In this document: positions 22,640 to 32,430 of the stretch, piece by piece
How positions within the stretch are numbered: the stretch's first letter is position 1
How the letters are laid out: every line of letters starts with the position of its first letter
Source of the DNA: Pseudopyrenochaeta lycopersici
Taxonomy: Eukaryota > Ascomycota > Dothideomycetes > Pleosporales > Pseudopyrenochaetaceae
NCBI GenBank assembly: GCA_003313425.1
Contig: NHZP01000032.1
Location: 434,001-498,000 of the forward strand
Direction of reading: 5' to 3'
DNA: 64,000 bases
The notes under the pieces: generated by a model
What the model was told of the DNA's origin: nothing
The model's database searches: none
Seen by the model: the letters and a program-made list of their open reading frames with translations, nothing else
Program-made: the position numbers and the translations under genes

Positions 22640-23700
22640 CAGTCAACGTTGAGAGGCTACAGGAGATGCGAGGTATAAGGAGACGTGTACAGGCTCATAA
22701 ATTCTGTTCTCCTTACAGTACTACTTACAATTAGGCATTTGCGTGGCTGCTGTAGCCGTCTAGCATAAGCAGGCTATAGGATCCTTAAGCGCAGCAGGCT
22801 GTGTGTGTGTCAAAGTACTTCCCCTAGGCAAGACCTAGCTCATAAGTTGTCCGGCCATTATTGCTAGATGCGAGTACTAAGCCTGCTAAGCCTGCTAAGC
22901 CTACAGGCCCGCTATTGTACGAAGGGGACTAATAGTACAACGCCAATTATAAACCTAGTCTTATTAAATTTATAAGAGTCTGCATCTAATATTCTATACG
23001 CATTACGCGTCTCCTCCACAAGCTTGAGCCTCGCGCTAATAGTAGCAGGATCCTCACAGCGCGCACAGTGCGAGTGTAGCTTTCTATTCCATCTTTTATA
23101 GTGCTCTGGCTGGTTATTAATAAAGCAAGTTATCTAGTTCTTGCTAACAGGCTAATGGGGAGGATTCTTGCTACGTGCAGCTAGCAGTGTGCCTGCTATT
23201 TTGTTGAATTACAATAATTTAAAGTAGAAAGCCTTATTAGATAAGGTTGAATATCTATTAAACAAAGGACTAATCTTTCAAGATCTAGCTTCTCTTCTAG
23301 TGGTTACGTGTAGCTTAAGGTAGGATGCTTTTAAAACAGCGTAAATAAGCTTAACAGAGACAGTATATAGTGCAGTTGTATAAGAAACATTAGAAATCTA
23401 ATTTTGTAAATTGTTAATGGAGCTAGATTAATACTACCTTCCTGCTAAGCCATGTAGAGATCTTGTGGGGAGGCTCTATTGCTGTTTGAACGTATTAGTA
23501 CGCGTTAGCTTTGGGAGTGTTGGCCACTAACTAGTAAAACACGTTAACACTACTACTAGCTTCCGCACAAAATACACTGGCCTTCAGCTTGTACACGAGC
23601 CTTTCCCCCTCTAAGATGTAGTAGCGTGGGTTTAACTGCTTACTATAACGAGAAATTATAATTACGTAAGAAAAATTAATACTAAGTAGCATTAATTAAT
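22640..23700 (-). pseudogene. Decayed pogo-like transposase and AT-rich repeat DNA
   Basis: On minus, 23200-22921 reads, with many stops, as the region of a second kind of pogo transposase leading into the first catalytic Asp: NNQPEHYKRWNRKLH, CEDPATISARLVEETRNAY, then SYKFNKTRFIIGV where active copies have a Phe-Asp-Glu-Thr-Gly-Phe pattern. Changes are mainly C to T or G to A. Flanks (22640-22920 and 23200-23700) are AT-rich with short direct repeats (GCTAAGCCT three times near 22880) and no frame. An old RIP-affected copy. Confidence 0.6.
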
Positions 23701-23780
23701 AGCTACTTATTATATTAGGTGTAGTATAAGATGCTGTGTAAGGAAAAAGGATAGAGAGGTTCTGTTCTAGAAACTTTAAA

Positions 23781-25120
23781 CTAGATTCCATTCTGCTCAA
23801 GAGCCTCGTGGATACCATTGTAACTATAAAGAAAATCGGATTTGGACAGCCTTTCCTCCCAAGTGGTTTCGTGAGCCATACTACGGGTGTCCAGTAAGAC
23901 CTGTGTGGCTCGGGGCCTCCTAACACTGTCAATTTGCTCGAGGACACTGGGGACTTCCTCAGGCTGCAATCCTGGAGTCAGTAGACGGAGGCTCTCGCCA
24001 TCTTCAACCGACATATTAGCTCCTTGGCCTTGTAGTGGTGTCATCGCATGGGCGGCATCTCCAATAAGAATTGCACGACCACGGATCCACGTAGGTAGAG
24101 GGTCCAGATCCTGCAGCTCCCAGTACTTCACTTCCGTTGCAGTGCTGTAAACATCAGCGTGAGTCCCTTTTTTTTTGAGATTCAGAGCAAAAATACCTGA
24201 GGATCCTTAGGAGAGGCTCATAGAAATCACCGAAGACCTCCAGCATTTCGTTACGATCACCATCTACATACCAAGAATCCGTCGTGTTTCCCTTCGGATT
24301 TCGAGAAGGAAAGACACAAGAGAGGTTCATGTACTCCAAGTGACGAAGAGGATACGCGACAACGAAGCGGTCACTGTTATCGCCAGATTCGATCATAGTC
24401 CCCCGATTTTTAGCGGTACTAGGTTCCCACCAATGGGGAAGAAAGCCAAGCGCCCCCCTGGCAGCTTCAGCAGAGATCGCGACTCGGAAGCAGGTAAATC
24501 CCATCTTCTTGGCCTGTTTACTGTCATCGCCCAGAACGCGGTGTCGTAGGCGCGAATGCACGCCGTCTGCAACTGTTCATATATTAGCTCCTCCGCGAGG
24601 ACTTCGTGAGTGTCATTTAATGGCACTAACCAACTACGACATCTGCCTCAGCGGTCGATCCATCACTTAGCGTCACAATACCCTTCTCCGGGTCTAAGTC
24701 AACGGCTGCGGTGCCGAAGACGATCTTTACCGGGTCGCCTCGAATTTTCAGCTCGCTAGAGGGAGCGGTTGCGAGTCTCAGAAGCTCGTCTCTAAAGTCA
24801 GACCGCATCTGGGCAAGATGTTCTGCTCCATACCGACTCTTCATGTCGAGCTCAAGGTCTGTCTTCAAGTTGCCGTGTTTATCATACGACCGGAAGCCAT
24901 AAAGCGGCACCGCACCAGCACGATCAGGATCGTATCCAATGGTCTCGAGGATTTTGACAGCGCTTGGAGAGATGGTAATGCCCTGTCCTCCAGTCGCAAC
25001 CGCCGGGTTTCCACGTTCATACACGGTGACATCGTGGTGTTCCCGGAGGATACGTGCTGCAGTTAGTCCAGCGATTCCGGATCCGATTATGGTGACCCGA
25101 AGTTTGCTCTCTTTACCCAT
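23781..25120 (-). CDS. FAD-dependent monooxygenase (salicylate hydroxylase-like), three exons
   Basis: Class A flavoprotein aromatic hydroxylase family; these use FAD and NAD(P)H to hydroxylate aromatic or polyketide substrates. Exons 25120-24631, 24572-24197 and 24144-23781 join through 58-nt and 52-nt introns in frame, giving 409 aa, the usual family length. The Rossmann GxGxxG is GSGIAGLTAARIL (about 13). The DG motif is ADGVHSRLR at the exon 1/2 junction. The GD motif is IGDAAHAMTPLQGQGANMS (about 317). The second exon could also start at a CAG 6 nt further on, removing two residues before the DG motif. No signal peptide or membrane anchor seen, so probably cytosolic. With the EthD-like gene and the transcription factor it could be part of a small metabolic cluster, but the substrate cannot be inferred. 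Confidence 0.87.
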
Positions 25121-25890
25121 CTTTCAGGTGATGCGGGTGAGCTAAGTGAGTAAGAAATTATATAATGTAAATAGAGACGGATACTTAAGGCGTAGCACAA
25201 CTTCAATCGATTGAGAGCAAAAAGCGCCCTGTTATATATTTCGTTGACGATCGGGTCTATAGACAACGCTAGTGTTACCTGCTCATAGGTGCTTGCATTC
25301 TCTATTAGACGAAAAGCCGTTGTCCGATCTAGCAATTCGGCTCCGTTCAGTCGGACTTAGCTAAGTCCGGCTCAGCGGTGAGGATGCACGAGCCAGGATG
25401 TGAAACAAGGTATGGTCTTTCCCGTTTAGCTTGGATATGGGTTCTCGGTCAAGCGGGTTTATCGGCCAACCCATTAAAATACATCCCGTCTTAGTGAATA
25501 AATGGTATTAACAACACAACGCTTACAATAGCTGCTTGAAAGCTACAATAGAATCTACTTGTAGTGACTTAATAATAAAGATGTTACAAATTCGAACCAA
25601 GCTGCTAAGGCATACAAGATTGGGGGATAACTTGTTAAGATTTGGGATCGTAACGTCACGACAAATGCCCCTATGTATACAAGGACCACGTACAGGACCT
25701 GTAGAGCACCACACTACGGGACTGTGCCACACAATACGTAATTGCTTACTTCACCAAGGGCGAGCGCTTAACGTACTAAAGACGAACGCTTAGTCTACTC
25801 ACATGAAGGCTTGATTTAGGCTTGAAGTTAGGATAAAAGTTGCAGAGTTTTATACTCGAAATGTTTAAAAAAATAGCTATTGTCACGTAT
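25121..25890. other. Intergenic; monooxygenase upstream region
   Basis: Contains the presumed promoter of the minus-strand monooxygenase gene and otherwise only chance ORFs (25523-25732 minus, 25536-25793 plus). A short palindromic word, CGGCTCCGTTCAGTCGGACTTAG followed by CTAAGTCCGGCTCAGC (about 25340-25380), could form a stem. I see no other structure. Confidence 0.35.
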
Positions 25891-25903
25891 TCCGCATTGT
25901 GCT

Positions 25904-26086
25904 CTAACCTACTTGCCCAAGGATCTGCGTCTGTTCCATATACTCGATGGCTTTGGTGGCTAGCTGTGGCTTGCTCAGGATAGCCCGGAGGTTGTGTCGT
26001 CCCGATACGGTGCCGAAGATGTGATTCCTGGGGTCCTTGTGGGCGCTGCAGTGGAGGACGTGCCTAAACACATGCACTAAGGACAT
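25904..26086 (-). pseudogene. Possible 3' end of a LINE ORF2
   Basis: A 60-codon segment on minus reads HVLHCSAHKDPRNHIF, then HNLRAILSKPQLATKAIEYM and ends QILGQVG. This resembles the C-terminal His/Cys-rich tail and last residues of fungal LINE ORF2 proteins after the RNase H domain. Upstream sequence (above 26086) has no recognisable reverse transcriptase, so at most a short 3' fragment survives, as expected for 5'-truncated LINE insertions. It could be unrelated to the relic at 11.2-12.7 kb. Confidence 0.35.
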
Positions 26087-26583
26087 GCATCAGCGTGTGG
26101 GGTATTGTAGAGTTGCAAACAAGCTGGCTGGCCAAGCCAGGCTGAAGGCCGCGGCCCGGTAGCCTTGTTTCAGCTTAGTAGATAAGTTAATGCAGTTGCA
26201 TGTCTCACTTATTAACGTAAACTAGAGACGAGCAAATGCAGTCGCATTAGCTAAACTTGTCCGAACATATCTTTTTAAATACAAATATCATCTTTTCTGG
26301 CGTTCAGCTGTCTCTGCCGCTTGCGGCTTTACACTCCAGTGTTAATAACCTATAAAATTCGATTGAGGTGCCGAGGGGGAGTGTTGGAAGCCGGTCACGT
26401 GAACAGGGGACCGGGAACTATATATAACCAGTCCAGCTCCCTGAGTCGGACCTCGTTCAATCGACAACCTACTCGCTTCACCCATAACAACACAGCATGA
26501 GAGCTCTGCCGCGAATCTCCTCAGACCTTGTCGGGTGTGTTGAAGGGCGACCAGTCCTTCTCCACGGGTTGGGGGAGACGACA
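26087..26583. other. Intergenic, no gene
   Basis: Moderately AT-rich DNA between the LINE fragment and the MITE. Only a chance minus-strand ORF (26478-26687) that runs into the MITE. A TATATATA-like run near 26420 could belong to a promoter on plus, but the next gene is 490 bp away beyond the MITE. Confidence 0.35.
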
Positions 26584-26764
26584 GTGGCCATATGGTGATA
26601 AATGGTTATTTGGATAACTGGTTCAGCAGCTGTTAGCTTACTAAAGCTCTTTTCAGCCGGTCTGACGGAGATCATTAGTAACAGCATCTCCTCTGATTGG
26701 TTAGGAATGAGTTTGGCGCGCTAACGGCTGCTGAACCAGTTAGCATTTATAACCATATGCCCAG
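26584..26764. mobile_element. MITE-like element with about 50-bp imperfect terminal inverted repeats
   Basis: The left arm (GGCCATATGGTGATAAATGG ... ACTGGTTCAGCAGCTGTTAGC, 26586-26637) is the inverted complement, with a few mismatches and small gaps, of the right arm (GCTAACGGCTGCTGAACCAGTTAGC ... AACCATATGCCC, 26720-26763). The 80-bp centre has no ORF. Total length is about 180 bp, with coding capacity absent, as in a miniature inverted-repeat element. I could not define a target-site duplication with confidence. It sits 145 bp upstream of the EthD-like gene's start, so it could affect that promoter. Confidence 0.6.
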
Positions 26765-26909
26765 GTATGATATTGTCAGTGGACGAGACACATGCATTGA
26801 TCCTTTTGTGACTTATCTCATCCACGGCCCGACCCGCTTCAATTTACAATCTATCTCCAACTATTAGATGCGATTGATGAACCCACTCCAGCTCAATCTG
26901 AACAGGACC

Positions 26910-27627
26910 ATGTCCGGCGTGGTCTTTGTCTGGGTGAGACTCGACGATGCTGCCCTCGGATGGTACGAAAATGAGTACATCCCACTTATGACCGCTCGCA
27001 ATGCTAAGCACGCTTTACACTGCGAAATCGCGCCCACTGGTTTGGAAGGCGATGAAGCCGGCAAATTGGATGCACCTTGGAAACTGTGCACAGTATATGA
27101 GATGCAGGAAGTGATATCAAACGTCCATGGTCACGTTTATAACAAGATAATTTATCCACCAGACGAATTGCGAGGTAGTCTGTTGAAAGACTCGCGCTGG
27201 GATGTGCGAAGCTATACCGAGTTGAAGCGATGGCAAGCCGAGGACTGGGATGGTAGCGGTAAGGCTTTCTCAAGCCTGGATGAGGCAGTTAATTAATCTA
27301 ACAGATGTCTCAACTATTAACAGTGTAGCTGTTATGGAATGGCAGGTCGCGCTCGAGAGGCACGAAGAAGTCCTGGACTTCTACATCAAGGAGACCGCCC
27401 CAACTATTGCTAGTTCTCCAGATGTTCTTCGGTTTCGGCTCTTCAAGATCGACAACGCGACAGTAATAGAAGGAATTTCCCAAGCCACTCTAGAAAAGGC
27501 CACCTTGGACACTTATCTAACTGTAGTCGAGCTTGAGTCTGATGACTGGCCCTGGGATGTTGTTGTTGTGCTTGCTGAGAAGCCTAAGTGGAGAGAGTAT
27601 TTTGATGGGCAGTCTGTAGTGGTATGA
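26910..27627 (+). CDS. EthD-like / dimeric alpha-beta barrel protein, two exons
   Basis: Exon 1 (26910-27258) and exon 2 (27305-27627) join through a 46-nt intron (GTAAGG...TAACAG) in frame, giving 223 aa. An in-frame ATG at 26868 would add 14 residues. I prefer 26910 because MSGVVFVWVRL matches the usual short strand at the start of this fold. FVWVRLDD...WYENEYIPLM is the EthD-type W-Y-x-x-E-H/Y pattern. The C-terminal half (MEWQVALERHEEVLDFYIKE, LDTYLTVVELESDDWPWDVV) looks like a second helix-strand unit. Such small proteins act as cyclases, monooxygenases or decarboxylases in fungal aromatic and polyketide pathways. It lies 1.8 kb from the divergently placed FAD monooxygenase, a suggestive pairing. 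Confidence 0.65.
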
Positions 27628-27836
27628 TTCTCAAGCTTCCTGATTCTAGAAGAAAGTTAACAGTTAGACAGAAATGGAGGTGTAGTCACTACGTGGTGAA
27701 AAGGAGCTATCTAGATGAGAGTAAAGCCGCAACAGGTCCTGACGACGATAATGCGGGCGACAAGTAGACAGAAGAATAGCAGGATACTGTATCACTTGCG
27801 ACTTTGTATAATTCTTTCTGAGAGGGGCTCTCATCC

Positions 27837-28090
27837 ATGAGAGAGAGGAAAGTCAAGGAGGCACGTGATTGCCAGGTAGCTAGAACGCTCGAGGAGGAGC
27901 AATGTCAACAACAGAAGTTTGAGGCTAAAAAATATCGTGAACAGCGAAGGCAAATCAAGGCTACTGAGCTCGCATCAAGGCGTGCAGCCAGGGCTGAGGC
28001 CAGGTTATCAAGGGAGAAGAGCTGCTCAAGCTGCTGATCAAGCTGCCAGGCAGGCTGCTCGCAGGGCTGCAAAACGACTCAAATAAACTC
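27837..28090 (+). pseudogene. Basic/Ala-rich tail of a DDE (pogo-type) transposase
   Basis: The segment reads VKEARDCQVARTLEEEQ, QQQKFEAKKYREQRRQIKAT, then, after a one-base shift near 28020, an Arg/Ala/Gln-rich run ending AAKRLK and a stop. Such Lys/Arg/Ala coiled tails end many fungal pogo transposases. No catalytic part precedes it; 27640-27836 has stops in all frames. A 3' fragment only. Confidence 0.45.
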
Positions 28091-29088
28091 TCAGATTGTC
28101 CCAAAAAAATGGTTAGTTCTTATACATGTTCGTTGCAACTAGCTAATTTATATTGCTTAAATCCGTAAGTTCCTAGAGTATATGCACTTCTCTTGCTTCT
28201 AGTCTGCTCGGCGCTCTCAGCGCGACTTAGTATCTCTACTGCTGCTCCTAGAGACTCCACAGGCCTACTTATATACCTAAAAGTCGTTAAATACTAGACA
28301 GAATCCCTCTGTAGCTTAACACCTAGATAACCTATACAGCTTACTACTATATTCTTTAAGTACAGCGAGCAGGCTGTAATAATGCTAATAGTCTCCTTAA
28401 TCCTTACTAGTAGTAAAATAATAATTATAATCTGTAGACTATCGCCTGTAAATTATACAGGTGCATATACATAATCTTAACTACAGTAGCTGTACTAGCA
28501 AATATGCCTAGGCTTATTAGATATCTAAGAAGTATCTTCTCTAAGCGATGTTAATAGAGCGTCTAGATAAGGGAGAGTAGTATTATTGTGAAGAGAATGT
28601 CACATGCAGCACCTAGGCCTAGAGAAGGAAGGTGAGTTAAAAAAAAGTAGAAAGGTTTCCGTAGTGGTGACTTACATGCACGTATCTATAGGTTACTATC
28701 TGATTAGCGGTATAACATTAGGCGTTAGGAACTATATCCTACATTACATATATAGGACAGCACTATAGTAGTTAGTAGATATTAATACCTACTATTTTAG
28801 TAATTTAGAGAGTAATAATTATTCTTAAAAAAAGGTTCTAGTTCTGCGTATCTTTATGTCTAAGCAGTATTAAGGCGACTAATACTTAGATAAGAGTTGC
28901 TAACTATAGTCCTACTATTATAACGCTAAAGAGATAGCAGAATATAATTGTTTTATTCTTAGCAGAGACGTAGTAGTTATAGCGGCTATATCTGTATTAA
29001 TAAGCTTAGTAAATAAGTGCGGACTCTGTTACAGAGATAGCCTAGGAGAATGTTAGCTTCGCACTAAATTTGCAGGATTCTTACTATT
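28091..29088. repeat. AT-rich RIP-like DNA, unidentified decayed repeat
   Basis: Dominated by TA-rich words (CTAGTAG, TTATTAG, ATAATAATTATAAT) with hardly any ORF. Composition is like the decayed retroelements after 30.6 kb and unlike the flanking genes. I could not identify the repeat. It ends exactly where the rhodopsin-like exon at 29089 is broken. Confidence 0.5.
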
Positions 29089-29259
29089 TTATGCTACAGC
29101 AACTGAAATAATGTAATCCTCAAGCGATAGGTTCCTGAACCTGATATATATACGAAGGCCATAAATTGTGACCGCTACAGACAGAAGGGCGGCACAAGTT
29201 ATGTTGACTATAGACGCGATAGTTGTGTTCCCTTGCGGAAGGGGATTTTGGTCGGCCAT
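29089..29259 (-). pseudogene. 5' exon of a rhodopsin-fold (Pth11-like) integral membrane protein, truncated
   Basis: From an ATG at 29259 on minus the frame gives an extracellular N-terminus with an N-glycosylation site (NTT), one transmembrane helix (VNITCAALLSVAVTIYGLRI) and the loop YIRFRNLSLEDYI, then runs into a stop at 29089. The pattern helix, GLR-x-Y-x-R, then L-x-x-(D/E)D-Y is that of the first helix and loop of the fungal rhodopsin-like domain in Pth11-type receptors. The other five or six helices are absent; beyond 29089 lies AT-rich repeat DNA. The gene was probably cut by repeat insertion or deletion. A following exon beyond an intron cannot be found within the AT-rich block. Confidence 0.55.
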
Positions 29260-29535
29260 CGTACATATTAGACGCTGAGCGAGTGCCAAAGCATCAGAAT
29301 TGTAAGGTAAGGAGCGCGAGAAGACAAGATAATATCAAAAATGAACGGGAAAAGGAACGATAGAGATCGATATGTTGAGTTCACGACACCAATCAGTCTA
29401 TTACTGTGGTACGAGGAGCAAATCTAATGCCTCCCGCTATGGTGCCGTGGCTGGTTAATTAATGTCCTGTCTACAAGCCATGGGTGCCGCTGGAGTAGAA
29501 AATAAGACATTTCCTTACCTATCACGCACAAAACG
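29260..29535. other. Intergenic; former upstream region of the truncated membrane-protein gene
   Basis: No ORF of note. It would have held the promoter of the truncated gene at 29259. Confidence 0.3.
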
Positions 29536-29539
29536 TGGC

Positions 29540-29960
29540 GAGAAATGGCGCCATAGACCGCAACATAGGGTGGCGAGGCAAACTTTGTTGCTGGAGCCAT
29601 CCAGGACACAACTTCTGGAATAACTCGCTCTCGTCGGGGAAGCGGGTGAGTCTTCCACCCTCTCAGGATCTATCGACCCCGCAACAATCCAAGGGCAACG
29701 TTACGCCGTGCGTATGGGCCATGCGCACAATTCCTTCCGATGCAAAAAATCATAATGATTGGCGGGCATATAGCGCAGTACAGGGTGGCTTGGACTCTGT
29801 TGCACGAGCTAGGCGGGCCACAACTCTGGAATGACTCGCTTTATTCGGGGGAAGCAGGTGCGAAGTCTTCCATCCTCTTGGAATCGACCCCGCAACTAAT
29901 GCCCCAGGTACCAGATGTTGGGGAATACGCCGTACATATGAACAATGCACGCGATCGATG
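29540..29960. repeat. Two diverged copies of an about 190-bp segment in tandem
   Basis: Unit 1 (about 29540-29735) and unit 2 (about 29755-29955) share, in the same order, GGTGGC..., CACAACTTCTGGAATAACTC versus CACAACTCTGGAATGACTC, CGGGGAAGC(G/A)GGTG, TCTTCCA(C/T)CCTCT, and TCGACCCCGCAAC, then TACGCCGT(G/A)C(G/A)TATG. Differences include many transitions and small indels. No coding function found in either; ORFs through them are frame-inconsistent between copies. Confidence 0.55.
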
Positions 29961-30540
29961 CAGCGCCTCAATGTTGTCATCCCTCAGTTCGGGTCCTACT
30001 GCGTGGTGAGTAGTACAATCAGCGCAAGTAGAAAGTAATTTTCCAGAAGTTAAGTGGGCTACTGTGAGGATCCTAAAGCCCTGAAGCGCCGGGTTCACTC
30101 ATTTAAACTCTTAATTCTTTGCAGAGTACGCAAGGCAGTTTCGGTTTTCGGCAGGCTCCTGAATCCGCTGTCTGTCTTGGCAAGAAGAGAATATGTATTG
30201 GGCGCCATATAACTCCGTGGTTTGCTATGTGCAAGCTTGAATGACAGAGGTGAGGGGTGAGGAATCTTATTAGCATTGGATGCGCCGATCGGAATACCCC
30301 AGACGCCACACAACTTTCTGGGGTGAATCGAAAGCACAGTCGTACGCCACATAAGAGCTTTTGGCATCTGATAAATGCTTGTGCGTTCGATGTTGTGCAT
30401 TCCACCGTTGTCTGAGCAGTCAGCCACTGCTGCCATAACTGTCCTGCGGGCCTTAGGTTTTAGAGTTTGCGGGGAACGGCGACCCAGCACCGCAGCTTAG
30501 GCGCAAACCCTCGCGCATCTAGCTTCCTTATGTAACTAAC
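29961..30540. other. Unassigned; one long minus-strand ORF without a domain
   Basis: A 131-codon frame lies on minus at 30490-30095, overlapped by a 100-codon frame at 30405-30103. Neither has a recognisable motif, hydrophobic segment or splice site pattern, and overlapping open frames suggest GC-biased chance. I do not call a gene. Confidence 0.3.
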
Positions 30541-30620
30541 GTGCTCCACTAGTCAGTGGGCAACACCAGTCAGTAGGCCACCTCATCAAAACAGGCGGAT
30601 CTTAACGCACGAAAACGCGA
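30541..30620. repeat. Possible terminal repeat of a pogo/Fot-type transposon
   Basis: The words AGTCAGTGGGCAACACC and AGTCAGTAGGCCACC occur in direct tandem at about 30550-30583. Tandem AGTCAGTGGGC-type words are typical of the ends of fungal pogo-like elements, and related G-rich words occur near 18300 in inverse orientation. No transposase follows; AT-rich DNA begins at 30621, so only an end survives. Confidence 0.3.
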
Positions 30621-31051
30621 CAACTACACTGTAGATTAACTAGTAATTATAGTAGTATAACTCTCTACTTTTATTTATATAAAGTCTAACTATAACTTTA
30701 AGTTATATATTTAGTATAGTTTAGTAGTACTTATTACTAAAGCTAAGAAGCTTCCTTCTCTACTTTTAAGTTTAAGGCTATTTTAGTAGCTATAGCTAAT
30801 ATATAACTTACTTTAACTTATAAAGTACCTCTAGCTATAATATATTATTACTATTTATTCTTCTTATATTATAAATATATATTTAAAGTATAAAGTTTAC
30901 TATTTTTTTTATTAAGATTATAGCTAAATTTATAGCTAGCTAATAGCTTTTAATAAGCTAAGTAAGAACTTAGCTTAAGAAGCTCTATAATTAATATTAA
31001 AGAAGCTTATATATAAAGTAAGCCTATTAATTAAGTTAATTAGTAGTATAA
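30621..31051. repeat. AT-rich RIP-type DNA left of element C
   Basis: Composed almost entirely of TA-rich words (TTAGTAGTAC, AGCTTATATATAAAG). No frame survives. Probably an older repeat into which element C inserted. Confidence 0.45.
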
Positions 31052-31330
31052 TGTAACGAAGTATCGTAAATCTAAATCTTAGTGTTGCAGCATAGTTACG
31101 CTAGACCTCTTCTAGGGCTAGCGCGCACTGTAACAGACCTACTTAAAACCTGCGCTAGCTGCGTAGAGCAGGGATAACAAGTATTATTCTCTCTTATAGC
31201 TAAGTTACAGTAATATAGAACTATCCCTTTACTATTACTTGTAGTGTAAAGTAAGTACTATTACCTAAAACTATATATTATATAATAATACTTCTCTATA
31301 TAATAGTCTAGGGATAGTTCCCTCTACGCG
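31052..31330 (+). repeat. Element C 5' LTR (right limit approximate)
   Basis: Starts TGTAACGAAG. Its first 55 bp match 63602-63656. The end is not determinable because the 3' copy is interrupted; gag-like sequence is readable from about 31340, so the LTR plus leader end before that. Confidence 0.5.
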
Positions 31331-31339
31331 ATCTAGTAA

Positions 31340-32430
31340 ACAGGCCGCCTCTGCTAGTAAGACGCCTAACCCCCCTATTAAAGTTAACCTATAGGTAGAT
31401 AAAGAACTACTAACTCTTAGCGCGAGCACACCTTTAACTCTTAAAGAGCGTATCCTAGCTACTAAAAAGAGACGTAATAAGCTCTAAGTACTTCTACGCC
31501 TACGCGTAATTAAGGAGAAAATTATATAGCTAGAAAGTATTAAACGTAACCTTACTCTAGCTTTATTAGTAGATAGAACTCTTAAAGTTTAGGTTATAGA
31601 GGCGCGTAAGAGGAGCGCACCTAACGCGTTCTCGCCTCTATACGCAAAACGTACGCTTAAACTCTAAGATCTGTCTAAATACTAAGAAAGAAACTTAAAG
31701 AAATATTATAAGTTTTTTTACTTATATAAAGTAGTATTTTAACTCTTACTATAGGAATTTTATCTTAATAATAATAAAGTTATCTAGGCTATATAGTACC
31801 TAAGAGGAGACTTAAGAGACCTTTAGTATACGTACTATAAGCGTATATTTAAAGTAAATAGAATAACGCCTACCTAGGAATACTTTAAGTAGTATATACT
31901 TAACTTACTATCTAACTTAATTAATTACAGCCTTAAAGCAGCTATAGCGCACGCTTAAGCTATATAGTAGAAAGACTAGACTATTTAGTTCTTTATAACT
32001 TACCTTAATATTATTAAAGATTAACTTACGCCTTATACTAAGGCGTAGAGAGTTTAGTATCTCTTCTTAAAGTTAAGGCCTAAATTATAGAGGGCTATTA
32101 CTAACTACTACTAGATTCCTATAACTAGAGAGGATTTAATAGTATTAGGCTCTATACTTAAGTAGAACCTGTACTAAGCTATACTAACGTAAAACTAGCA
32201 CACACGTAATATATCTATAGGAAAATCTTAAGAAAGTACTTTAAAATATAAATTAAATAAGCCTTTCTATAGACTATAGGATAAAAGTAAGGTTACTTAC
32301 TTTAACTATAAGAAGGTTAGACACTACGCTAATAAGTGCTAAAGTAGTAATCTAAACTACCTTCTAGTATGCATTAACTAAATAGGAAAAAGTTAAGCCT
32401 TACTAGTAATCTAGGAATAGTAAGGCGTAT
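31340..32430 (+). pseudogene. Element C gag
   Basis: With TAA/TAG read through, the frame gives a Lys/Arg-rich start, a retrotransposon-gag core (YLRGDLRDLQYTYY, then LLSNLINYSLKAAI) and a zinc knuckle near 32300-32342, where FNYKKVRHYANKC stands for C-x2-C-x4-H-x4-C with Cys-to-Tyr decay. In-frame stops are almost all TAG or TAA at positions fitting Gln. Confidence 0.65.

Noticed and set aside
30095..30490. 131-codon minus-strand ORF as a gene
   Set aside because: A second frame on the same strand is open over the same interval, and neither shows a domain or a plausible gene structure.
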